Positions 24,547 to 36,900 of a stretch of DNA of 64,000 nucleotides are shown here, in pieces; the first letter of the stretch is position 1; every line of letters begins with the position of its first letter. The notes under the pieces are model-generated. The model was not told where the DNA came from. It made no database searches and worked only from the letters and a program-made list of their open reading frames with translations. Source of the stretch: Owenia fusiformis (lineage: Eukaryota > Annelida > Polychaeta > Sabellida > Oweniidae); NCBI GenBank assembly GCA_903813345.2, contig CAIIXF020000005.1, forward strand, positions 18,481,375 through 18,545,374. The letters are read 5' to 3'. The translations under genes and the position numbers were made by a program.

Positions 24547-25109
24547 CTTATGAATATATTTATTGTATATACATGTAATATAAATATATGCAATATATTG
24601 TTTTGTCTATCCCTTGCTTCTCATTTGAATTTTTAACTATTGAACAGTTCCCCATGAGGTTCCAAGCTTACTGTCATCATTACATACATTACTATTATCT
24701 AAGTCTAATCTATAATTTTATTGACAATAAAAGTTATTGATTGAAATTAGCTAAATTAAGATAAGTAAAACTTACACATCATATAAATGAAAAGTTGCAA
24801 TTTTACAGTGGCACAAATATTGTTGGATATTGATTGTCAACTACTGAATGTAAACAATACATGTGTATAATCAAAGTAAACAAGGATCATAAAGTAAGTT
24901 ATCAGAATAATTAATTAAAGTACTGACAGTTCAGAAGAACATATCTATGGTTTTTCACACCTGCTTAACATATTCAGCATGATAAACACAAACAAATGCC
25001 TATACATGTAAGACATGTGAACTTTTCACATGGTATGATACAGTGAAACTTGTCAACAGGAAACACTTACATATGATACCCTTGATAAGTTTCAGAGCCT
25101 AGTAGATCC

Positions 25110-25277
25110 TAGGCCCGGAGCCAGCTTTTGCCAAGGAGGGTTTTCTTTTCAGAAAAATTCTAGGGGGGTGGCTTCACTTAGACAAAGGCCCAAAATCACA
25201 TGAAAAATGCTCAGAATTGTGAAAAACTGCATGATTTTGAAAGAATTTTTGGCCTCGAACTCCCCTGACTGCAGGTC
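25110..25277. repeat. GCCCGTAGCCAGG family, diverged copy
   Basis: It begins GGCCCGGAGCCAGCTTTTGC, contains AAAATCACATGAAAAATGCT and the CATGATTTTGAAAGAATTTT core, and ends near GACTGCAGGTCTG, a decayed right terminal repeat. Confidence 0.75.
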
Positions 25278-28200
25278 TGTAGTATATGAGGTTGAAGCTC
25301 TCTTTTAAAGTAAATTCAAACTATTAGAAGTGATACCCAAATGATGATGATACTGGGCTCGTTACTTTCTGAGGATAACAAGCCAGCGCAGGTATGCTGG
25401 TTGACTCAGAAATCCCCTAAATATTATTTTTGAAAATGTTGAGCAAAACTCTAAAAGTTTATGCACTTATCAGTGTCTTTAAACAAAAAATCTGGGGAAA
25501 CATACCTGGGGCCTCTTTCAGTTACAAAGCCTGATGCAGCAACATGCTATATTCTATAGAATACAGAATGTTCTAAAATAGCAACATTTTCCAGTTACTC
25601 TTGAGACACTCTGTAATGATATTTTATCAATGAATTTAATTCAAGACAATCTGTAAGTTCAAGCTGGAGTATATTCTGTGTATTTACATGGACTATATAT
25701 TTGACCTTACATTTTATCGGAATGCCCTTAGCAAGCATATCTCTTAGTTTCGTTTAGGCTGAGGTAGATAATGTCTCTTCACCCAAAGTTGCCAAACAAT
25801 TTTTGTTCAAATACATGTACTGGAATTAATAATGTATATTATCATCATTTTGATTACCATTGTCATTTTACCAAAATCAAAGGTGAAATTTATATTCAAC
25901 ATTTTTGCCAAACATTCTGCACACCTATATCAACTAAAGCCAACTAAATAATAGTGAAAACAATGCAGTAGTTTGGCTGTATACAATGCAACAATGCCTA
26001 GAAATATCAAACTACAATCAAACTATTAGAGAAAACAAGTGAAAAGTGTGACCGGTGGTATATTCTATATACTTCGTACCGTTTCTAAGTGCCGTCCTTG
26101 GCTAGACCACAGTTCTTGATATTACACTTCAACTAAAGCCCTCAAGTGCTCTCCGAATTTTTAAGAACCTTTTAAAATCGATTTGTATATTAAGAGTCAG
26201 AGCTGGAACATGTATTTGTTTTTACATCGTGTATACTGAATATTTAAAAAGTTAATGATTTGAAGCATATGTATTGTTGTTATGGTAACCATTTTGATGT
26301 TATCTTAGTGATGTTAATTAATATAAAAGTTGAACACACTTTATCATTTTAGATCACATGTTATATCATATCATATCATATCATATCTTCTATGTCAGAA
26401 GCATCAATTTGATATCATATCATCATGCTGACATAATAATACCTGACATCACTGACATTTGTAGTATCTGAAATATGATGCTCTTTTCAGAAAATGCACT
26501 GAATTACCCAGAGACGTAGAAAAAGCTAACATTAAATATTGGTAATACATGTTATAATGGGATTTATTGCAAAATAAACAACTCGAATGTTTTTATCAGA
26601 AATATAACACATCTTATATCAAATTAACACATCTAGTTACAAATTGGTCATACATTTCTATTGACATACATCATCCTCGAAATGTTTGGAAACGCTAACT
26701 TCTCCATTGGATCACATTTTGAAGCTTGTTAATATTTGGGAATTTAAAAAACATATTATATATCATTTTTAATTGAATATATGAGATAATATATAGAGAA
26801 AATATAAAAATGAGAATGATTTTAAAACGTATACCAATAAAGAGACAGTGTTACCAAACTTTTGGAGGGGAGTGTACTTTTGTTTGATATTTTAACAATT
26901 CCTATGTTGTAAAGCAGGTCTTGTAAACATTTTGACATTTTCAAAAGATCTTTGATTGTGGATAAATTACAAAGTCTGTATAAATGGTGCCAAATGACAC
27001 AAAATGTAACCTCAAATTGACATTTAAATTAAAGTGACACGTCTTTGATCTGCTTTTATATGAAGAATGTGATTACAATTGTATTAGGAAATTAAAGTTT
27101 ACAAAATGTTTAAATTTTGGAAAACCAAATTGGTGCCTAGTTCAAGAGTCCTTTAGAATTACAATTGCAATTTGTATATTGGTGTTTTCCTCTTGGAGAC
27201 TGTGGTCAGAGTCTGTTGAACATTGGTGGTCCAATTCCATTAATTTTTTATTGACATTAGATAAATGTTAGTATCCCAACTATTGAAGGTTTACCACTTC
27301 TGGTTGATAATTTCAAGCATTTTCCGAACCCTGGATTTTCTTTGATGTGGATATTAAGATTATGATATGAGAAACCTTTTCAAACGAATTTGAATATGTG
27401 TAAAAATAAAACTTTCCAGCGCTTCCAGAATTCCAAATCTTTTTTCTGAAGTTATTTCAAAAATGTATTTGATACACCATCAATAGTTTTTTTGGTTGTA
27501 ATAAAGTCGTTATTTAGAAGGAGACGGTAACCAAATGTGTTTTCCTTGGCCTAAGCCGAGTACTGATAATCTTATTAATTTTATCAATCTCAAATACTCA
27601 CCTGGGTACTGTATATCATCTCACTTAACATATGTCAATCTAAGATATGGTTAACATTGTTTCGTCATTCCAAGGAATTTACATAGTTTGTCTGATTGAA
27701 ATTGGATTACTTTGCCAGAAATGGCCCAATTAGATGAACTCAAGGTTAGAGCTATGTTGATATTTTGTAGATTTTGGCACATGAGATCACTTTAATTCAA
27801 TCTGTTTGGAGGAGTATTTGAAAATATACAACATTTTCCCAAACATCTCTCATAAATGTAAATATACTTTTATTGATAGAATTGAATTGCCAATACCCTG
27901 CATGCAGTTTTGTTATAAACTACCCTCAATGAAGAACAAGCTCTCTTTGAAGAAGCTAAGCCAAGTAGAGGTAATAAAAGGGAGGGAAATAGTAAAACTG
28001 ACAGAATACCTTATGACAAACACGTGGAAAGAGAGGGTCAAAAGGATGGTTTTAATTACATGTATTCAGTAGATTTAACATTCACTCCATAGAGGTCACT
28101 GATTCCCATCCATTTTTGGGTGGTAAATGGTTCTAGTTCAATTTTGCCTCCATCATTTACATTAATTTCATGAGCCCATTTCTTCAGAGGTTTTCTTCTT

Positions 28201-28407
28201 GCTTGTCCAGGGGTTTCATTGGCAGTAATTTTCTCTGGTGGCAATTTTCTCTGGTGGTTTTACCAAATATGGCTGTTATGTTTCTAATTTTGGAACTCAT
28301 GGTTTCCATGTTAATATTATGGTTTTTCCAATGGCTTGTCTTGAATTCTTGAATTCTGATAAAACCACACAATTTTTAAACTAAATTTTAGCAGGTAATA
28401 TTTAGAG
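25278..28407. other. no supported gene
   Basis: Three kilobases of AT-rich sequence without a supportable exon. It holds a short (TATCA)n microsatellite at about 26363-26388. The open frames at 27806-28072 and 28056-28372 show no domain or splice partner. Confidence 0.4.
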
Positions 28408-28720
28408 GTTATGTCACTATGACGTGAAATATGCCTGAGTTCTCCCAATATAGGCCGACCTTGGGAGGCTCTATATTTGGGCAAGAACGAAGGCATATTT
28501 CACGTCATAGTGACATAACTGATGTATTACATGCCTTTGTTCCCATGGTTACTTTGTATCAATGACGTGACGTCATGATATTATCATGGTTATTAAAGAA
28601 ATCTAATATCAAAACGAGGTAAGCGGGCTATATCGGGGTAATCGGGCAATATCGGTGGATATAGCTCGCTAACTTTCCCATTGACTTCCATACAAATGCT
28701 TCGCTAGGTATGTAATACAT
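28408..28720. mobile_element. composite fold-back element, copy C
   Basis: 28408-28519 is a hairpin: GTTATGTCACTATGACGTGA at the left and its complement at the right, with a shorter inner pairing around GGCCGACCTTGGGAGG. Directly after it a module runs from ATGTATTACATGCC (28522-28535) to its near-perfect complement GGTATGTAATACAT (28707-28720). The order hairpin then TIR-bounded module is the same as in copies A and B, with related TIR letters (TATTA...CC). Confidence 0.7.
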
Positions 28721-31700
28721 TGAAATAATACATATATAGTATCCATCCCATGACAAACGAAGAAGATATGTTAATATAGACATATCATGAGCTGGAAATA
28801 TTGTGAAATTGAAACTTAAGGAAAAGTTAAATTGTTTGTGTTAATATTGTGGCAAATGAATTGGCAAGTATAATATATGTAACATAGATAGCATAGGAGA
28901 ATGAGAAAATTTTTTGGTGGATAATCAGTGATGGATAGGGAAAATCTATTATATTGTATGATAAAAATGGTCTCTTCCCCCTCGGCATCTTCTTTGTAAG
29001 AAGTTAAAAGGTATGAGGGGACTAGGTATCACACTGGTGCTTGTCAACTTAAAAGATGGGTGCCTAATTTTTGTAAAACATGAACGAATTATCAAGCTTA
29101 TTAAAAAGTACTTTATTACCGAATTTTTCAATGTGTGAAATTTCAAGTATTTATAAAATGTAGCGGTTTTATTTCAAGCCAAGTGTTAATGTGCTTTAAA
29201 CATAAAATAACTTTACATCTTCATTTTTTGAAATTAAAGTAAGAAAGACTTTTATTGTATAGCTGTAATATCAGTGATATATAGGTAAAGGAATGGAGCA
29301 GTAAAAGTCACCATTCATCATGGTGTAACCACATAATCATGGGGCTGATGACAACATGATCGCAATGTTCAACTCAAAATGTCCCCTAATAATATAGTCT
29401 ACAGGGGGTTGTGACCCAAGCCTTGTACAAGGTGGTCTAATGTTGCATATTTCTTTGGGAGAGGCTGCGATTTTCATCTGAATTTCAATATCCCCTACCC
29501 CGATGCCTTGGGGCTGATATTATTACAAGGAGCATTCTTTAAATAAGTGAAATCAAAGATTGAATAGGGTGACTGTCCCCTAATAACATATCTGTATGGG
29601 GTGATGCCTGTGGCGCTTGCACAAGGTAGTCTATTGTTGCATGTTCTCTTTGTATGTCTGCATTTTCATTTTTATGTTGATAGATGCTGTCATTAGTGGT
29701 ATAAATGTGTTTTTAAATCATTAGGATCTAGTGTAGATTACATTTTTTTGATACACCAAGTGCATCATGTTTTACTATGCTAGCATTTAAAGAAACTGTA
29801 AATAGGATCAAAACAATCATAGGTTTTTAAAACCTATTCCAGATAATACATGTCTAATTTAAATGTTTTATGAATGTGTTTAGTGGGAGATTTGACCAAC
29901 GCTTGAACCCTTATGACTTGAAAAGCAATTTATCAAAAAGATATAGTGTTTATAGTGGTCAATTAATGTCTAGTTTTTTTTTATTTGAATAGATATCTAG
30001 ACATTAACTAGATTCAGTTTCACACTCCCTATACCACCCTGATTCAAACAGATATTTTTCGGAACATTATTTATCATAAGATGAGAGTTTGGTTATTTAC
30101 AGTGATGGTTTATCTAAAATTAAAATCAAAACTTTATTTACAATCTGTATTATAATGTCCACAAATGATTTGCAGATTCTGAAGAAATAGAAAAGTGGTA
30201 TATGAAACTGATATTTTTAATATTTGCTTGTATTACAGTATTTGTAATGATCGTTTCATGGGAACCATATAAAATACAGCGAGGCTTATTTATAGTAAAC
30301 ACATATGATTCAAATGAATACTGTGTAGTGTAGTTAGGTGTTCACTGCATATAGAATCTTTCACTAGAGTGCTCCATATAAGGGATTGTGTTCACTATAC
30401 AAGGTATTATCTGCATTATATTTTGGCAATCATTTCAGTGTTTCTTATGTTTAGGTGTTCAAAGCAAAGAACACCTGATTATATCAAACTCAAAAGATAA
30501 CTACCATTTTTGTCTGATTATTTATAATTGATAAAGCTTACTTCACAAATGTATTCATTTTAGAAAGGTGTTCAGCTCGAGAAGTTCATAACGAGTCTGG
30601 TTGGTGTTCACAAGGACAAGCTTCCTTATATACTACTACCTAATACACTCAATCTGTTCTATCTAAATAAGCTTACACTAATATAAGGCTATATTTAATT
30701 TTAATAAACTTTCGAGTAGCATTAGTATATTTTACTCTATTATAAAGCTAAGTCTGATTCTTTAGACAAATAACTGGTATATTAAGTAATATTACTTTAT
30801 TTGTTACAAGTAACCATGTAATATTACATCCTTTATCCCTGTGAACTTTCCCAATATCAGATCGGGACACTTTTATCCAATCATTCTGCGATTGATATCT
30901 GGAATAAGGGAACAATACATGACATGAAATAGATGCTGTAAAACAAGTTCGCCGAGTACTTATTACTATGATATTGATGTATTGTATTCTCATTGAAGAG
31001 ATTTGTAGGATAAGTTCCAAATATTTTTGGCCCTTGGGTGAATCTAACTTTCTTGTTTTCCTGCTGATTTGGCATTTGCGGTACTGTTTACATTTATTTT
31101 GTAGATTACGTGCGACATTGTCGGGAGATTTTTTGATGTTGTCATATGGCCTTGGGTTAGCTATTTCTTGTATTCTTGATCTCTCGTACTTCTTTTCGTA
31201 TTAGTTAAAGTAGCCTTGAATAAAGCAATCAAAGAACACACAGTATGATTAAGAAGGACACTTCCCTGAAAGCATACAATAGGCATGTCATATGTAATTT
31301 TGACATTCAAAGCAGTACTATACTGAATTTGATCATAAGTTACTGTTAGCTTAATGGACAGACAGACAGGGTAGACAGGGTCTATCAAGGTCTACTTGCC
31401 CCCAAAACATTTAAAGTTTAACAGGTCGGTAAAGGTTAATATGGTTTATTAATCCTTATCTTTTTATAAGGTACTCTACTCAATCATATCATTTATTAGT
31501 GAATGATTAGAGATCAGGATGTAAGAGGTTTAAAAATATGCTATTCAGGAAGTCCAGGAAGCCCCAAACCTTAGAATAATATCCTACTTGGTTTGATAGT
31601 AGGATCAGATTTTCAGGAAGACATTGGGCAAACAAAGCAATAGGAGTTTGTTAGAAAAACAAAGTAAGGGAAGTTTGGTGTGAAATTGATATTTTCCAAT

Positions 31701-31987
31701 CCATTAGGTGTTAATCATTTTGAAATCTTTCCCCAGAGCTAGAATTATTAATAAGTGGTAGTATATTTACTTGACTAAGGTTTTATATAATTGTATTAGT
31801 CAAAATCAGTAAAAGAAACCTTTTCCGTAGTGTTGCAACTCTTGGAGTTTGTCCCCTTGTGTTCTTCACCTTCCCAAGGAAGTAGACAGGGGGATAGAGT
31901 CTTTTGCGATTAGACAGGGGGGATAGAGTCTTTTGCGATTAATATTTTATTTGGTTGGCATAACAGTAATAGATAGAACCAATTATA
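28721..31987. other. no supported gene; short repeats only
   Basis: AT-rich sequence. Around 30330-30620 there are scattered GTGTTCA/GAACACC words of the TACAGTRAAAC type. At 31883-31940 a 28-29 bp unit starting TAGACAGGGGG and ending CTTTTGCGAT is present twice in tandem. No coding exon is seen. Confidence 0.45.
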
Positions 31988-32150
31988 TACAGTAAAACTT
32001 ATCTAATCCGAACACCAGTCGAGTGTTTGGATTAGCAGGTATTCATATTTCAAGGTTTTTAATATGTGAGCCAACAGGAGATTATAAAAGATGTTCACAT
32101 TGAGAGGTGTTTGTATAAGAGAGGTGTTTGGATATACATGTTTCACTGTA
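31988..32150. mobile_element. TACAGTRAAAC family, best copy
   Basis: It starts TACAGTAAAACTTATCTAAT followed by CCGAACACC, and ends with GTGTTTGGATATACATG then TTTCACTGTA, an imperfect inverted match of about 27 bp. Inside, GAGAGGTGTTTG words repeat about every 22 bp. Related, more decayed copies lie near 24380, 33597, 40668 and 47806. It is non-coding and MITE-like. Confidence 0.7.
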
Positions 32151-33596
32151 AAGTATTTGGATATTTAGTCCAGCTTTTCATACTCATCAGCTTGATTGCA
32201 TACCTTCATACCAAAATGTTTGGTTTTCACATCTACTTAAATCACAATCATTTTCCCAATCAATCCAATAGCACAATATCCATCTCAACCAGCCATCACA
32301 ATAACACAATTTATGTCGCAACCAACATAATAGCACAATGGAATCTGTTTCCCTGTTATTCATGAATCTACTAATTTATGCATATTTCACATGATGCAAC
32401 TATTAGTTGTTGTTATGTGAGCTTGCATAACTGCATATCAAATGCAGATAACAGGGAAGAGATAATATGTAATTAAGAGAGGAGATGAATTAATCTAGCA
32501 TTGTTGTCATTCTTGCAGGTTTCCAATGGTTTCCAATACCTGGATTTACCTGTCGTATTATGTAATGACCAGTTCTTTGAATCTCATAAATGTTACACTT
32601 TTATAACATTCATCTCTTAATCACGATAATTTATAGCATCTTTTTTACATTTTTTATATTTTGGGTATTTTGTACATATATAGGCACCTATTTGTTACAT
32701 TTATGCTACTCTTTTAATATACTTTTGATTGAAAGCCTGCTAACCATAATGAGTTACTCATGAGTAAGATCATCTATTTACATTACTGAAATTCTACTAT
32801 AGGATAATATTATTGGAGGGATGGATAACTTTGAAGTTTCTGATGTAATGGCCTATTACTAATAGGTGATGGTTCTCATGCTCCTGGAGGTATTCTTGCA
32901 CCATGGCCCAGTGACCTTTACCCATTATATGCAACATTATGTGCAAACAAACATTTATTTCACCTTCAAATATGAACATTTTTTCAATGAAATTTAATCC
33001 TTTTTATTTGTCAGAAAGCATTCCAAAATCCGAGGAGGTCCCTGGGAAAGTAAGGTGTCTAATGATCTAATGTTACAAAATCAGGTGTAATTGTTTTAAT
33101 TCCAATGTATTGATTACATTGTGCAGTCGTAACATTTGCAAACAATACAAATCATTAGATCATTTGAGATTGATGAATATTGAAATATGTTATATAAGTG
33201 TTACTTATTTACATTTTATATGATGCACAAATTGTATAAACTATTCTCATTTAATGGGATGTTGAATTTCACCAATAGGCTTGCAAAATAAAGCCATCTT
33301 GAAACAAAAGTTGTGATTTGATGCAAGAGTAGACTACTAAGAATGAAGGTCAACAATTGAAAAATATAAATATGTTTTGTAATCCTTTAACAATATTTGA
33401 TACAAGCAAAAATGCAAAGGAGAAAGACAAAGATGAGTATAACAAAACACAACAAGGAAACAAAGTATGACTTAGCATACAAAGAAACAATGTTTACACC
33501 TACTATTCTTGACAATAACTTGACAATAATATGACGCATGTAGATTATCTGATATGTTTATGTACAGAATGATAAATACATAAGGACCCTTCATAG
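32151..33596. other. no supported gene
   Basis: AT-rich sequence with no convincing exon, RNA gene or repeat. Confidence 0.35.
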
Positions 33597-33907
33597 ACAG
33601 TAGACCTTCCTTAGTGAACACCTGGCTTCAATGAATTTTGCTGTCAACATCTCTCTTTAAAGAAAACCTCTTTTTAATTAATGTAAGTGAACACCTCATT
33701 TTAACAAAACCCTGTCTTCAGTGCTGAAAACCTTTCTTTAGTATTCAAGTTTCTTTGGGAAATCCCTCTCCTTACCAATCTTCATGAACACTTCTCATTA
33801 ATGGACACTTTCATGAACACTTTACACTAACTATATTTACTTAAGGATTCCAATTACTATGTGAGCAAAGCAATTTGATTGCAATCAACTTCATAGGTTT
33901 TACTGTA
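33597..33907. repeat. TACAGTRAAAC family, expanded and decayed copy
   Basis: Many AGTGAACACCT and ATGAACACTT words occur at about 25-30 bp spacing, and the right end is GGTTTTACTGTA. It is longer than the copy at 31988, probably through internal tandem expansion. Confidence 0.5.
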
Positions 33908-36900
33908 TGCATAAAAATGTGTCAATTAACACACTTTTAAGACAAGTCAAAACAACTTGCTGTTTATCTTTTGATATTGATGATTTAATATTGATGAAAA
34001 TATATATTTTGGGGTCTCTTTGACATTTTGTGGTTTTGCTCTGTCTATTATGCTTAAATATCTGATGACAGTCATGTCTGTGTCAGTACACTGACTGGTT
34101 TGCCTTGTTAGTTTCACTGTTGTTCAAGGCTAAATAAGACCCTGTTAAATATCTATTATCAACGGCTCTTAGACAATAAACACGCTTCTGATGTAATCAC
34201 TAAAGCTATATTTCTTTGGGTCTGATATTAGTTTGAACTCTTCAGTTTTCTCAAGGATAATGATTTTCTATGTTTATTTGTTTGTTTGTTACTTTATTTG
34301 TTTATTTGCTTGCTTGTTTGGTTATGATCTATTGCTCGTGTTTATAAAAAAGTTTCACTTCAAAAAAATGTAACAAATATCATTCAGCCAAATCCTCATG
34401 AGCTTACTACTCAGTAGTCTAAATAAAAAATGTTTCAAAATAAAATTGATTGTACTCACTAAGACATTATTCTGATAAATTGTTTTTCATCTTGTACACA
34501 TGTGTACATTTAGTGAGATTATTAAATTGAGATGAAAGTAACAATAATGATAAAAGATACAATATTTGGCCTCATAAACCTGACATTGGTTACAGTTAGA
34601 GGATTAGTGGTGTTACAAAGGATGTTTAGATTCACAATATCTAGTTTTGGGAGGTCCACCAGGATAAAGAATATGACATAATTGTATCAAATGTAGCCGT
34701 GCCATGAGACATTTCATTCCTTACTGAGACACACCCTTTTAAGAGAGTTATGATTTCTACCTACAACCAATCCTTGCATAACCCCTCCCCTTCCTCCCCT
34801 TCCTCCCCTTACACCTAATGGTTCATGCATTTGGCCAGAAAATACAGCAATTAAATGAGATTATCAAAGAAATGTTTGTTTGAAAATGATTGGCGACATA
34901 AGACAAGGTGAAAGGGGGACAAAATAAAAATTCTTTTAACATTTCCAAATAATTAATGAATGTTTAAAGTATTTAGTTTTTAAGTTTGCATTGAAACTTT
35001 TACTCAAATATGGAGTTCTGGACATTTTTAAAATATCAAAGCCAAAAAATTATTTTTAAATTGAATTAAATATATTCTATTTCAACATTTGATTAAACAA
35101 GCACTTATACTTGACAAAAGAATTAATATCAATTTAAGGTTTTGACCCTAAAAACACTACCATAAATATTTAACTGTTTGGAGAGGAGCAGAGGTTAACA
35201 TCATTAGTTAGTAGCATCATACGCCTGAGTGCCCCCTTTATGAAATACAGATTAATCAACAAAAGTGATGAGTACTCCACAACTAAGTTTGTTCATGCTT
35301 GTAGTTGGTCGTATAGTATGCTGAGAGTTAAGTTATATTTTACAAATATTTTGTTTCAAAAGGTTACATTTTGACAAATAATCCCACTTCATTTTTGTTG
35401 CCATGCATTCTTTGAAATGAAATGGGGCCTTTATTCTCAGGTATTGTAGGGCCTTTATGCCTAGCAGGACCTTCTGCCATATCTTGGTTAGGCCTTATAG
35501 CTTGGTGATCAGGGCATGAGGGCATCCTAAGAATTGATGGCATATAGAATTGCTTTGAATTATGACTTTTGGCTACTTTTGGCATTAGATCATCAAGAAA
35601 GGCTCTGTTAGTGTCATCACCAGGGTTGGTCTCACCTTTACATGTAAAAAAACATATTAAAAAGCCCCCGTCCTTCAGAATGTTATTTTCACTTCTTGCC
35701 CAGGGTTTGTTGACTAATAACACACCATCGTACTATGTCTATCTGTCAAAGTACAGAAGTTCTAGACTAATAAATATATATCCTGAAGACAAGAATATGA
35801 TAAAATGTATACCTTTGTGGTTAATAAAAAATGCATCTATTCAAATACTTTATTTAAGAGGAGTCTTTGCTTGAGTTTTACATGTGACACTAACTTCTTA
35901 TGCACTGTTTAATAATATGAAAGTCAATGGATGGTAAAATATCATTTTTTCAGAGGGAAAGTCATTTTTCAAGAGATATTCACTTTTTATGAATATATTC
36001 TGTGTGTTATACCAATATATTGTTTGAAATTGGTTATGTGTTTTCTGACATATTGACAGGGAATATGATAGATTCAGTTTGCTTGGAATTCATCCTTTGA
36101 TATTGCAAATACGTGAGGAAATGCAAGTGATTCAGTGGAATTTCCTCTTTCATTCCAGTTTAATTCATTTTATTTATTTGACATGATTAAATAGTTTACC
36201 CTGATAATGTACCATTTTGACTTTGAAGTTTTATATTTCATTTACAAAATGCATGTGCAATATTTCACCAGGCTGCCTCTGACATGTGACAATTTGTCAT
36301 TGCAAAAGTGTGACAGACCACCATCTATGTAGCTTTTCTTTCTATAGCCATAAGATCAAACTAATGTCCAATGTAGTTCAAATAGGTATTGTCCAGTGAA
36401 ATAAGTTTGAAACATTTATTGAGGCTTTTATAGTATAGTTTTGAATAGAAGTTATCAGAGAATGATTTATTAGGCTGCACTGGTTTCGAATAAAACTTCA
36501 CATTTTGTGGTCAGAATTTCTTCAAAGAAACCCAAAAACTTGATTTATTAATTTTTTAATGTCTAGAGACCTTGGAGCCCAGTGTCTATGAAATTATGCA
36601 TCTTAAGCAAGTTGTCATACGTGACATTGCATGTTCAGCTTTTGTCAAATAATTTATCTTCATTTCATAAATTCATGTTTTTTCAGTTTTGATAATATGA
36701 TATATGAAATCTGTTTTTGAATACAAGGATATATCTTTTTTTTCATATTTTGAAGATGCACCTGCATATTTGTTATCTCTAAAGATTTTTTAATTTTATC
36801 TAATCTGTATCATCAAGTTTACAGAGTAGGTTTATATGATCTTTAACAAACATCCTACAACCCTATCAATCTTATAAGTACTCTCTTATTTTGTACTCTT

